Shown here: piece after piece, positions 40,531-51,603 of the stretch
Position numbering within the stretch: position 1 is the first letter of the stretch
Layout of the letters: every line of letters starts with the position of its first letter
NCBI RefSeq assembly: GCF_016545825.1
Contig: NC_052612.1
Location: 50,699,738 to 50,763,737, forward strand
Reading direction: 5' to 3'
DNA from: Eucalyptus grandis
Lineage: Eukaryota; Streptophyta; Magnoliopsida; Myrtales; Myrtaceae
Length of the DNA stretch: 64,000 nt
Made by a program: the position numbers and the translations under genes
The notes under the pieces: generated by a model
The model's database searches: none
What the model was told of the DNA's origin: nothing
Seen by the model: the letters and a program-made list of their open reading frames with translations, nothing else

Positions 40531-41267
40531 CATTATTTTCCATTGCATTCTAGTATTTTCCAAAGTGAGATGGTATAAAAGCACGCTTCTTTTGTTTCGT
40601 GGCGTGGCAAATTGAAGTTTGATAAGAAACGTGGTGGTGCCTTTTATTTGAACCAAAAAACGGATAAAGTGAAACCGGATAAAGGAGGAGCAGGAGGAGG
40701 TCCAAAAAAAAACAAGAATTGCAAAAGACAAAGGCCCTCTCTCTCTCTCTCTCTCTCTCATCTCCAAGGGGTACAAAACAAAAAGCAGGTCAAAGGTCCA
40801 CACCACCACAGACAAGCCTCTCTCTCCTACTGCTCTCAAAATAAAGATTATATAATCCCTCCAAATGTAAAAACGCCACCAAAAGCCCTGCACAACTCGA
40901 TAACAAACGCCCTGTAACAGGCAATTAAAATTGCACTCTCCTCTGCTTCAATGCTCTTTTCCTTTCTTTTTCCACAGATCAGCAAAAGGACAGGCTGGGA
41001 GGATCCAAACCCCCCCCTGCCCCACTTCCATTATTAGTGACAGATGCAAGCGCGCGCGAGAGAGAGAGAGAGACGGAAGGAGGGAGAAAATAAAAGAAAA
41101 TGAAGCCAGTTCCCTTGTAACAATAAAGTGTGCCAATTTCTTTGCACCCCCATTAACGAAAAAGCTTTGCATAAAGCAGAAAAAAGGGGACCTTGAGGGT
41201 TCGTCTCTTTTCCTTTTTCCTTGTAGACCCTGCTAAGCATCTTTTTCCCCCACCTCTCTTACCTTTT

Positions 41268-41304
<37 letters not shown>

Positions 41305-41949
41305 TTGTTATTCTTTCCTTCTTCTTGCGTAAGATTTTCCCTGGAGGTGTTTCTTGCTCTGTTGGTTTCACCCTCTATAACAGGCTTGAGATTTTGCACC
41401 GGTTGAGTTCTTGTTAGCTCTTCTTCCTTTCTGGGCTCTTTTTTTTTTTTGGGTTTGACAGAAAAAAAAGAGTTGGGTTGCTTTCCTGATCAGTCTGCTG
41501 AGAGTTGCCAGCTTGTGGGGGGTTTTCCGGGAAAAGCTTTGTCAAATCTAGCTCTTTCCGGGAAGATCAGAATGAGCAGCTGCTGGTTTAGGAGAGCTTC
41601 AGTTTCATCTGCTAGAGCTCTTCTCTTCCGTCCTCCAAATGGTTCATAAGCCAAAAATTTGTTGATGCCGGTGGTAAAAAGAAAGGAGCCATATTAAAGA
41701 AAAAAGAATTGGCAGTCTCAAAAAAGTTCCCTCCTTGAAACTCAAAAACCCACTGAAAGACTCCCCCTTTTGGTCGTCAATCTTGGGAAATAGGAAAGGA
41801 TTTTGAAGCTTCCGAATCCAGTTGGAAGTTTCTTTTTATTCCCTTTCATGTTCAATAAAAACTCTTTCTTGAAACTCAAGTGCTGAGATCAATCATAGTT
41901 TCCTTACCTTTGTTAGCGAGTTCTTGGCTTCTTGTGTTTGCCAAATTCC
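40531..41949 (+). promoter_or_regulatory. Promoter and 5' leader of the intact CRK1-like kinase gene
   Basis: Several pyrimidine tracts typical of plant core promoters are present: (CT)n at 40737-40758, (GA)n at 41057-41073 and (CT)n at 41271-41300. A TATAA motif at 41376-41380 is at the aligned position of TATAAA in pseudogene 2. From about 41400 the leader matches both pseudogenes ('ttttccgggaaaag', 'cgggaagatcagaatgag', 'cttgggaaa', 'gggactcaagt'-like). The consensus leader-intron donor of the pseudogenes reads GTTGGG here and the CAG before the start reads GCC, so the leader is probably unspliced or spliced elsewhere. Confidence 0.55.
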
Positions 41950-44900
41950 ATGGGACTCTGTCATGGAAAACCCATCGAACTCCAGCAGGCTCAATCCCAA
42001 CTCACTGGAAATTCCCTCCAACACGACCCTTTCTCGGATGAAGCTCAGCAGATTCACCAATCTGGTCTCTCAGGAGTGTCTGAGAACAAGCCCCCGAAGA
42101 TCCCCAAGACACCCAAGTCGTCAAAGTTCCCATTCTACAGCCCTAGCCCTCTTCCAAGCCTCTTCAAGAACTCCCCTGCCGTTGGCAACTCGAGCAGCGT
42201 GAATTCGACCCCGCTTCGCATCTTCAAGCGTCCGTTCCCGCCCCCGTCGCCGGCGAAGCACATCAAGGCGTTCCTTGCCAAGAGGTATGGTGCTGTGAAG
42301 CCCAATGAGGCCGCCATCCCTGAAGGGGGCGAATGTGAGATTGGTTTGGACAAAAACTTCGGGTTTTCGAAGCAGTTCGTGTCGCATTATGAGATGGGCG
42401 AGGAGATTGGGAGGGGCCATTTTGGGTACACATGCTCGGCCAAGGCCAAGAAGGGCAGCTTGAAGGGCCTTGAAGTTGCCGTCAAAGTCATCCCTAAATC
42501 AAAGGTTTCGATTTCTTCTGTGTTCCCTCTTTGGATCTTGTTCCGGTGTTTGGTTTTTCTTGAAAGGATTTCGTATGGATTCTGATTCTTGTTCATTCAG
42601 TAGCTTCATTGTGTAAAATCTACAAAAACTTTGTAAAGGTCCTCTTCTTTGTGCGGGTTTCTATCAGAATAGACCTGCTTTTACTTGTGTAGAAACCTCA
42701 GTGGTCGACAGATAACCATACTGTGATGATTACTTACTGTTTATTGTTGATCTGTCTAATCAACTGTCCGTATTTTGCGTAATTTTTTCATGGTGGAGAA
42801 ATTTCTTGTTCACTTACTCCCTTGATTTCTGGCCATGTGTTTACATTTGTAGCGTTTGGAAAATGGAGTCCATCTGTTCTGTTTAGGAAATGGAATCTAT
42901 CTAGAAGGTCATAGAGAGTCATGTATTCGGTGGAATGCTTCTTGGATACCATGGTTGAATTGCCATAGCTCGTACACTAAGGAACTGTTGAGTCACACAC
43001 GCTTGACTTCCGAGGCCCATCAGTCATATTTTACTTAAGAAAGAAAAAAAAAGATGATCGGTGATATTTTTAAGGAAGTAAGTTTTCTTGCATGCGCCAA
43101 AGATGCTCGGTAGAGTGGCTCTTAATTCCTGGTGAATGGAGAGATGACAGGGACGTATATGTTTGTGTTTCTGCTAAGGGTGCGATGCTTTGGAGTATTT
43201 GTCTGCAGGAACCATTGATGTATCTCTTTTTTGTACTTTGTGCAGATGACAACGGCAATCGCTATAGAGGATGTTAGAAGAGAAGTGAAGATTTTGCGGG
43301 CATTAACTGGACATAAGAATTTAATCCAGTTTTATGATGCCTATGAAGATGAAGACAACATCTACATAGTCATGGAGTATGTCTCAATTGTGTCGTCTGC
43401 CCATCCTTCTGTTTTCTGTCACATTATTGTTTCTGGTGTGAAGCTGAGAACATTTCATAAACACTACTTCAATTAAGTCAGGCGTTGGGATTTTGGCATG
43501 AGGGGAGGCAGACCAGATCATGAGGAAAAATTACATGGCAATTGTACAAGTAACATATGAGTAGTTAACCTATAAAATGCACATTACTCTGTTCATCTGA
43601 ACTGATAGTCTCCCAACGAATTGGGGAAAGGTTATGGTTAATCAGTGCAGAAGAATCAACAAATTTCAGCCTATTTGACTGTTCTTAGCAACTCATTAAA
43701 TTTTTGGTTTATTATACTCTGGAAACATTTCAACCATGGAATATCTGGTTGTTCAAATTTGTGTTAAGCAGAATATTTGTAGATTTATATTTGATCATTG
43801 AATTTTTGGGGTTTATATAGTGTATTCTCTGCTGTCCAGGTTGTGTCAAGGAGGTGAATTATTAGACAGAATACTTTCAAGGTAAAGAAGTGCTTCTAAT
43901 GCCTAGTTAATCAAGTCCTAAGTTTGTTTTTCCAATGTTTTAAGTTGAGCTTAAGTGCATCTGTCACATCCTCATAGAATGGAGCCATTTTCATCTTGTT
44001 TAGGGGTGGAAAATATTCTGAAGAAGATGCAAAGGCTATTATGGTTCAGATATTGAGCGCTGTAGCCTTCTGTCATCTCCAAGGAGTTGTTCACCGTGAT
44101 CTAAAGCCAGAGGTAATGGATCTATTGCTGATCATAATGTCTTAATGAAACGTGAATCATCTTTCAAGTTTAATATCTTGATCTTTATGTTGTTTCAGAT
44201 AAATTAGGTTGGTTCCCATATGAGCTAGCCTTATATTTCTGTCTCAAAGTGTACAATCATGCTGTTAGCTTTGATAAGATTTTAATTTTTAGACATGGTA
44301 GTGCTTTCCCTGTTTAAGCTTTCTCTATGGGATTTCAAAGTATCCCATTATTGTTATGTTGGTTTCTCATTATGGTTATATACTAGAAACTAATGAACTC
44401 GAATGCCAATATACCTCGTTTTGGATAACTGAGGTCATTGTAATTATTTTAGCCAATACTTGTGTGATATAAGGTCTTTGCAGCCTCTAGGTGTTCAGTC
44501 ATCCTTTTGAGTGTATAAATATTGAATAATGCAGTGGGTACTTTGCCTGTCCTGCCTACCTCCTAATGAGTTGTCTAAACCTCAACAATCTGTCTACTAA
44601 GGGTGGCTTGATTTTTCTTTCCAGAATTTTCTTTTCACAACAAAAGATGAGAACGCTCCTCTAAGGGCCATTGACTTTGGACTTTCTGACTACGTAAAGC
44701 CAGGTTAGAAATACAGATTGAGCTTTAAGTTATTTGAATCGGTGGACAATGTGGAATTGGGCTTAAATTGTGAAATCTCTGCAGATGAAAGGTTGAATGA
44801 TATTGTGGGAAGCGCATATTATGTATCTCCTGAGGTTCTACATAGATCCTATGGAACTGAAGCAGACATGTGGAGTATTGGTGTCATCGCCTATATATTA

Positions 44901-46705
44901 CTCTGTGGTAGTCGACCCTTTTGGGCAAGGACTGAATCTGGGATATTCCGGGCAGTTCTTAAGGCAGATCCAAGTTTTGATGAAAGCCCATGGCCTTCAC
45001 TATCCCCTGAGGCAATTGATTTTGTGAAGAGATTGTTGAACAAAGATTACAGAAAGAGGCCAACTGCTGCCCAGGCTTTGTGTAAGTCTCTAGAGCCATT
45101 TAAACAAGAATTAGATAATAATGAACAAGAATCAATTTCTCATTGCCAATCTGGTCTTGTTAGTTGCTACTTATCCCTTGTCAAAACCATTAGGATGGGT
45201 TGCAGATTGGTATTGCATCTGATTTTCACATTCCCGTATTGTGATTAGGTCATCCTTGGCTGGCTTCTCACCAAGATGTCAAGATACCACTAGATATGAT
45301 TGTGTACAGGCTTGTAAGAGCCTATATATGGTCATCTGCTCTCCGAAAAGAAGCTTTGCGTGTAAGTGGTGATTTTACTGCATTTGTCTATCTCCTTTGG
45401 TGAAAAGATTAATTTCGCTTGTATGCTGCATCTTGAATTTCATGATTGGACTAGTCAGAGGATGGACAGAGCTTGCATGAAAATATTCGTATACTGTGAA
45501 ACAATTTTCACTTTTCAGTGATTTTCTTTCTCTGCCTTAAAATCGGGTATTAGTCTGTGACTGTTCAGATTTCATGTACTATTCTAAAAATGAACTTACG
45601 AACTTATGGACAGAGCTTGCATGAAAATATTTGTATACTTTTTGAAACAATTTTCACTTTTCAGTGATTTTCTTTCTCTGCCTTGAAATCAGGTATTAGT
45701 CTGTGACTGTTCAGATTTCATGTACTATTCTGAAAATGAACTTATGAATGTTTACCACTATCGCAGGCTCTTGCAAGGACATTGACAGTGGCTCAGTTGG
45801 CTTACCTGAGGGAACAGTTTGCAATATTAGGGCCAAACAGAAGTGGTTTTATTTCCATGCAGAATTTTAAGACGGTCAGTTGCTTTCCTATTACTTGGGG
45901 TCTTTAATTGGTTTTGCTTTTGTATTTTTTCTTTCAACTGAGAATTCATCGTAACGAGTGTAAATTTACCAGGCAGTGGCAAAGAACTCTACTGAGGCTA
46001 TGAAGCATTCACGGATACTTGATTATGCCCACATGGTAAGGCTCCGAAATATCATTCCCAGAGCACTTGTTATGCAACTAAACTCGAAGTGTCGCAATTT
46101 TCAATGCACTAGTTCACATGATATGCATGATTAATGCTTTAAATTTCAAACATTTCCTCATTATGCATAGTTAACAAGTGACCTGGAAGCACCGGTTGAT
46201 GATACCCATATCATTACATCAAATGAGTCATGCAAACAAGCAACTCATCAAAAAGAATATTAACTGTTGAAAATTTGCCTTCATGCTTGTGTCAGGTTAG
46301 TAGTTTTGAATATGGAAAGTTAGATTTTGAAGAATTCTGTGCGGCTGCCATAAGTGTCCATCAGCTGGAGGGAACAGCGAGTTGGGAAGAACATGCAAGG
46401 AAGGGTTTTGAGCTTTTCGAGAAAGAGGGGAACAGACCCATAATGATAGATGAACTAGCATCAGTAACCTCTCTCCCCCAATCCTGTCTTTTAATGATAG
46501 AGTTGGATTGAGCTTAATATTTGCTTTTGTTTTCCCCGAAATTGACTCATATTACTTTGATCTCCAGGAACTTGGGCTTAGCACTTCAGTGTCTATCCAT
46601 GTAGTTCTGCAGGACTGGATACGACCTTCAGATGGGAAGCTAAGTTTCTTCGGATTCATCAGACTTCTACATGGTGCTTCTTCTCGGACGATTCAAAAGT
46701 TTTGA
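41950..46705 (+). CDS. CRK1: CDPK-related protein kinase, CRK1-like, intact
   Basis: This is a Ser/Thr kinase of the plant CDPK-related family, whose degenerate EF-hands usually do not bind calcium well. Joined exons: 41950-42504, 43246-43376, 43840-43881, 44004-44112, 44625-44703, 44785-45081, 45249-45361, 45767-45874, 45973-46035, 46296-46463, 46568-46705. All introns are GT-AG and the product is 600 aa, the usual CRK length. The start [10 protein letters not shown] gives Gly2 (myristoylation) and Cys4 (palmitoylation), so membrane attachment is likely. A Pro/Ser-rich segment with [15 protein letters not shown] follows (about 70-105). Kinase motifs are GRGHFG 154-159, VAVK Lys179, HRDLKPE 273-279, DFG 296-298 and SPE 320-322. 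The C-terminal third is the EF-hand-like domain ([20 protein letters not shown]). The closest family member I recall is Arabidopsis CRK1 (At2g41140). It is the only working copy of the three here. Confidence 0.93.
45462..45748 (+). repeat. 144-bp tandem duplication inside kinase intron 7
   Basis: The segment 'atggacagagcttgcatgaa' ... 'ctaaaaatgaacttacgaac' (45462-45605) is repeated directly at 45606-45748 with few differences. The pseudogene introns have one copy, so the duplication arose in this gene after the copies split. Splice sites are unaffected. Confidence 0.85.
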
Positions 46706-47100
46706 CGAGAAGTCTGCCTAGAGTTTTCCAATCTTCTGAATTCTCCTTTGAAGGAAAAGATCTCAAGGGGACCGAATACATGCAGAGCGACACAAGTATC
46801 ATAAACAGCCATTGTCACGATGCTTAGAACCGGTGCGACAGGCTAACTCTGGTCAAATGCGTCTATTACAAACGAAACAGATGTTGGGGCACGCCGTCTT
46901 TGCCGAGTATGTCATTACCTTTGTCTCTTTGTTTTTTCTTTTCGGGCCTAATCTCTTTGGTTGAGTTATATAGTTTTTTTCACTTTTTGGGGCCTTTCGT
47001 GCCTTTCCACATGATTGTTGCCTTTGATCGGAGGGCTTGTACAGATGATGGTTGATGGATCCCCGTGAATGCATGTAGGATCATCAAGCTGCTGAATGCT
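46706..47100 (+). other. 3' region of the CRK1-like gene
   Basis: The first 150 bases resemble the flanks of both pseudogenes ('ctcctttgaaggaaaagatc', 'catgcagagcgac', 'cattgtcacgatgc'), so this is probably the 3' untranslated region. The poly(A) site is not clear from sequence alone. Confidence 0.5.
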
Positions 47101-48240
47101 TAATGAGTTTCGAGGGTGTCACACTTGTCTCTAGATGGATCGATTCGATTATATTATTCCGAATAACTTTCTCTTAGCGTCTACAAATAAGCTTACCAAT
47201 GCATGTGCCAGACAGATATCGGTTGCTTATATCGCACTAATCTCCTCATTAATATAATCCAATTCGATCGATGTGTCGAAAAAGCTAAACGCCAAGCCCC
47301 CGATATCTTCATGAACACAAGATCAAGCTGTTGTGTCCAGTGCAACTTAACCATAGTATTTCCCCAGAGTGAATAAAGAGGTTATTGATTCAGTTTCAAG
47401 CCAAAGAAGGAGATAGACGAATTAGCTACAGATGGCACAAGTGATTGTGCAGATTTTGGAGTGATATTGAATTCACATGGTGGCGTGGCTTTCGACAGCA
47501 GCCGTGCCTCGGCCGATGCAGTGCTAAATCTAGGCACAACCACAATGCACTGCCGGCGCTAGAACTTGCAGGTACGACCTGTATTAATATCAAATACATA
47601 ACCCACGATTGGCTGGATTGCAGATGCAAGTCACTCGAATCCTTTCATCTGTACACGGCACATTTGCATGTGCACTGCTTCAGTCGCCCGAAGGAACGAG
47701 GAATCTATAGACAGAGCTGGGTGGTTACAACTACCGCCTTTTTAAAAATCAACGGCCCGTTCCGAGTGATTGCTCGTGATGACGACAGGTCCGGACACAG
47801 TTCATGTGTCTCTTCGACCGCGTCCTTAATCATTACCGCGAATTTTGCGCCCGGATTGTTGTTACGTGTGTCGGAGTAGACGGGGTCCCAAGATTGGCCG
47901 ATGAGATTGGAGGGAATCATTTGGATGTTTGAATGTGAACTTCCACGGATAGAGCAATTGATTCTGGCCGAGCGTAATCCTCTCTTTAATCAAGTGGTCG
48001 TACAAGACTGATAATGGTTTTGTCTAAGCTATTATTTATCATCATCTCAAAAATAGTGCGTCGGACCACTTGTCTCCAAAAAGAATGACTTATTATTATT
48101 TATATCACGACCATCATTTTTAAAAAAAGATTTTGCTCGGATTTCATGAGGAGTGAATTGATTTAGTTCCATAAAAAATCATTTGCTTAAAATGTTCTTT
48201 TCTTCGTATGATGTATTTTCCATGCACAATTATTTGCCAG
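47101..48240. other. Intergenic region with unidentified open frames on both strands
   Basis: A plus-strand frame at 47445-47879 (144 codons, CTG or internal ATG start) overlaps a minus-strand frame at 47705-47920 that begins MIPSNLIGQSWDPVYSDT. Base composition is near 48% GC, higher than the flanks, which suggests former coding or transposon DNA. No domain or family was recognised in either frame. I cannot decide which strand, if any, is coding. Confidence 0.25.
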
Positions 48241-49399
48241 TGATTAGAGGTGAGCATTGATTCATAATTGACCATAGACCGACCCAAGACTGGCTCAACC
48301 CGGCTAGCCCTAGTCTGATTCCTCAGAAGATTGGGTCGGTCCTTGATTTCGAGGTCTTTGAAATTTACACTATGTGTGTTGGTATCTTGTCTTGGGATTT
48401 TAGGGTTATTCCATTAAATCCTAGGCCCCTCCTTTTCTTCTGGCATTTAAAATAAAATCCCCGTTGCATCTCTTTGCTAGCCTCTCTATGACTCTTTGCT
48501 ACATCTCATTAGTGTCGCCTCTCCTCACTTGCCTTACGAATGCAACTTAGCTGGTGACATAGCTTGCCTCACAAACACAGCTTGCTCACCTCTCTTCCCT
48601 CGCCTCACAAACACAACTCACCTAGTGAGTTCCCAATTTGTGCTTGATTTGAGAGTTTTAACCTCGCGTGAGTTCTCGCTTTGTGCTGAGCTTTTCAGTT
48701 TTCCACTTTCGCTTTCTGTTTGTGCTTTTTCTAAGAGCTTCAAGATCCTATGATTTCTCGGTTTGTGTTGGATTTTGTGATGATGATGATGATTATATAC
48801 GGATTTGGCAATTACTAATTACATGCTAGTACTGAAAAGAGTTTACACATTAAAGTGGAATGAACATGAATTGTGAGATGTTTTATCAATTGCATTCATA
48901 GTAATTTTAGTTAACAATTATTGTCAAGCATTAATTATGATTGTTGTATGTTTTGTTTTTAGATGTTCATAAGTTGAAGCAATCTTTTATGAATGAAGAA
49001 GATAAAGAAGTAGTATAATTCATGGTTTATGTTACGTATTTTGAACTTTTAATCATTTAATTTTATTTCATGTGTTCGTCTTCTATGATTTATTGCTTTT
49101 CACTAGTCGAGATTTATGTTGTTTACTTATCTTGGATTTCTATTTGATTTAAATTGGTATATTGCTCAATATCACAGTGTATATAGATATGTAACTTCAA
49201 AAAAGTATGTTTGTCCTTGTGATGAATACAAAAAAATGAAAAAAAAAAAAAGTGATTGGTCTCGAGACCAAACTCACAAGGCCAGTCCAGTCCTTGGTCT
49301 TAGACTCAATCCTCTATCCCAAAAATTGGGAATCAATATTATGCGGATTGATATTTAGGTTAGATGTTGGACTGGCCCAACGAGAATCGTGCTCTCCCT
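48241..49399. other. Intergenic DNA, possibly repeat-derived
   Basis: It starts with 'tagaggtgagcattgattc' and contains 'gaccgacccaagactgg' and 'cggtccttg' text typical of dispersed plant repeats. A poly-A run lies at 49238-49251. No gene recognised. Confidence 0.35.
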
Positions 49400-50284
49400 T
49401 AGGGGTGATCGAGTCCAGGGTGGATAGGGTCTAGATCTTGACCTTGTATCCGACCTTATTATAACCTAGTTCCCATTTTTAGGCCTATACCTGACCTTGT
49501 TTGTATTGGATCTTGTACCTGACCCACATTATTTTTTTGGTCCGGTTCTAGGGTCAACTCTGTTTCCACTTAAACTTATTTTGCAATCTCCCGATATTTT
49601 ATACGACTTCCAATTTTATATTAATACGCTAGAAAATAACGTAATCCTCATCATTTGTATTAAAACATTAAGTAATTGTAATAAATAAATACATGAACTT
49701 CTTGACTAAACGAAAAATTAATGATCCACAGGACTAATTATAATAAATAAAATCATAAGGCAAATAATTAGCAACAAACATGGGTCTAATATTAGTCTTA
49801 TTCCCATAACTACTACATGAAATTACTCATTTATGCAAGTATAACTCCTTCTACAAAAAAGAAATTAGGTGAGCCAATCTATGTGATACACAAGAATTTG
49901 GCGGTGACGAATACCATTCGTCCATCGGACGGTGTGAGAGGGAGCCAGTGAAGGAGGGAAGCAAGTGAGGAAGAAGAACGACAAAGGAGGAGTGCCGTGC
50001 GTGTTTGAGAAAGCCAAGAGAAAAACGTCGTGTAATTGCGGGAATAAAAATAAAAATCGGGAAAAAATGTTTTAGACCTCTACTTACAAAATCGGTTCGA
50101 ACCGATTCCAAAACCGGTCCGGGAACCGATTCCAAAACCGGTTCCAAAACCGGTCCAAAATCGGTTTAGGGTGGGTAATCACTCAGAACCGATCCCGAAT
50201 AGGTTTCAATGGGAATCGCTTCCCGACCCGTTTTCAGTGGGCTGGTCCGGTTCCAGGTATACCCAGTCCAGTTGCATATCCCTA
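49400..50284. mobile_element. Possible non-autonomous hAT-like element
   Basis: The left end TAGGGGTGATCGAGTCCAGG and the right end (read inverted) TAGGGATATGCAACTGGACT share TAGGG and a GTCC/GGAC-rich subterminal. The 8-bp flanks CTCTCCCT and CTCTCTCC are similar but not identical. The interior has a cluster of palindromic AACCGGTTCC/ACCGATTCC repeats (50088-50170). No transposase was seen. Assignment to hAT rests only on end shape and flank length. Confidence 0.35.
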
Positions 50285-51603
50285 CTCTCTCCTACTAGTG
50301 ATAATGTTTAACCAAATTAAGTGAATATAGGGCCAAAAAAAAAAAAAAAAAAATTGACACTATGAAATTTGCTCGAAAGCGAAATTTTAGAAATAATGTT
50401 TCGATCTATATAAAAAGTAAATAAAAAGGCAGAATCATAATCAAAATCAGATTTTTTTTTTGCTGTCGATAATATGCAATGTACTCAAGAAGTTTACTAC
50501 CACATCAAGTCATTTACTTTACAATTGATTTAAAGGATTTGCGACTTATTTTAGTGCACGAAATTTGACCATGAAAGTTCAATAAAAAGTACCCTTTCCG
50601 AAATTTGATCACTCCTAAAGATTAGTGGGTCATAAAAATAATTGATAATAAGTAGGATAATCATCATTTTTCACCCACATGCTTTTGTTTCCCACTTCTC
50701 CGCTACCCAAATCTTTCATTGACGGGTGGATTCATTGTTTTTGAAACGCCTGGAAAACAATCACCTCTTATTTATGTTATAGTCTATACGTGCATTTCAA
50801 TCCCTAATTGCCATGTTTCAAAGGTTTAGAATCAATTACCAATTTAAATGGGTTCGGCCCTATGATTTGATATGATCCGATTTCGATGTCGAGAAATTTT
50901 CGACACCAATCAACTTAGGAAAAGATATTCGAAGCAAAGAACCAAACTATATATCCTCAATGGACACATCTAGCTATCGACCAGTCGTCTTTGGCACATT
51001 CACTACCGCGTCGAACTTAGATATCCTTGTTGGCAACGCCTCCTCCACCGCCACACTACAATTCACCTCTTCTCGGACGACGCAACACCATGACCGGATC
51101 CACTAAAGACCCGACGCATTACATCCATCCCTCCAACTCCTCGGGCTCGGATTTAGAGCTCGATTCGAACAGGACCGCCGGTCATGTACTATGGTCGGGC
51201 AGCGGCACATTCTCCGTCTGCTCGACGTCTCTTCGATGTTCGGAAATCGAAAGCCGTGATTAGTGTCGCGACATCGGTCGCGTGGGGGAAGAGAAATGGG
51301 TTAATTAATGCCGGCTATAACAAAAGCAAAACAGGTTATGATGTCACTGCCTAATTTAAAAAGTGTAGGGACTTTTAAACAATGTGATTTAGCAATCTTT
51401 GTAGGATTTTTATTCATGTGATTTGCCTTTAAAATTCTTTTCTTTTCTTCTCGTTTTCATGCCCTTCTTGAGATTTAACTTTTCATCTCGCTTGGGGGTA
51501 AAAAAGCAATGCTCTTCTTGATCCCTTCTTGATCGCCATCTCCACATCTCCATCTCCATCACCTACGTCTCCGTCATCTCCACCTTCCCGCTCTGCAGCT
51601 CCC
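50285..51603 (+). promoter_or_regulatory. Upstream region of the O-fucosyltransferase-like gene
   Basis: Up to about 51300 this is AT-rich intergenic DNA with a poly-A run (50337-50353) and a GC-richer patch at 51025-51260 that shows no recognised domain. The last 100 bases before the ATG are rich in CATCTC/CCATCTC repeats (51536-51600), a pyrimidine-rich plant leader pattern. No certain TATA box was found. Confidence 0.4.

Noticed and set aside
40612..41240. Several frames of about 100 codons in the kinase promoter
   Set aside because: They are made by (CT)n/(GA)n tracts (Ser-Leu or Arg-Glu repeats) and carry no domain.
42121..42420. Minus-strand frame of 99 codons
   Set aside because: It is antisense to exon 1 of the intact kinase and explained by the GC-rich third positions of that exon.
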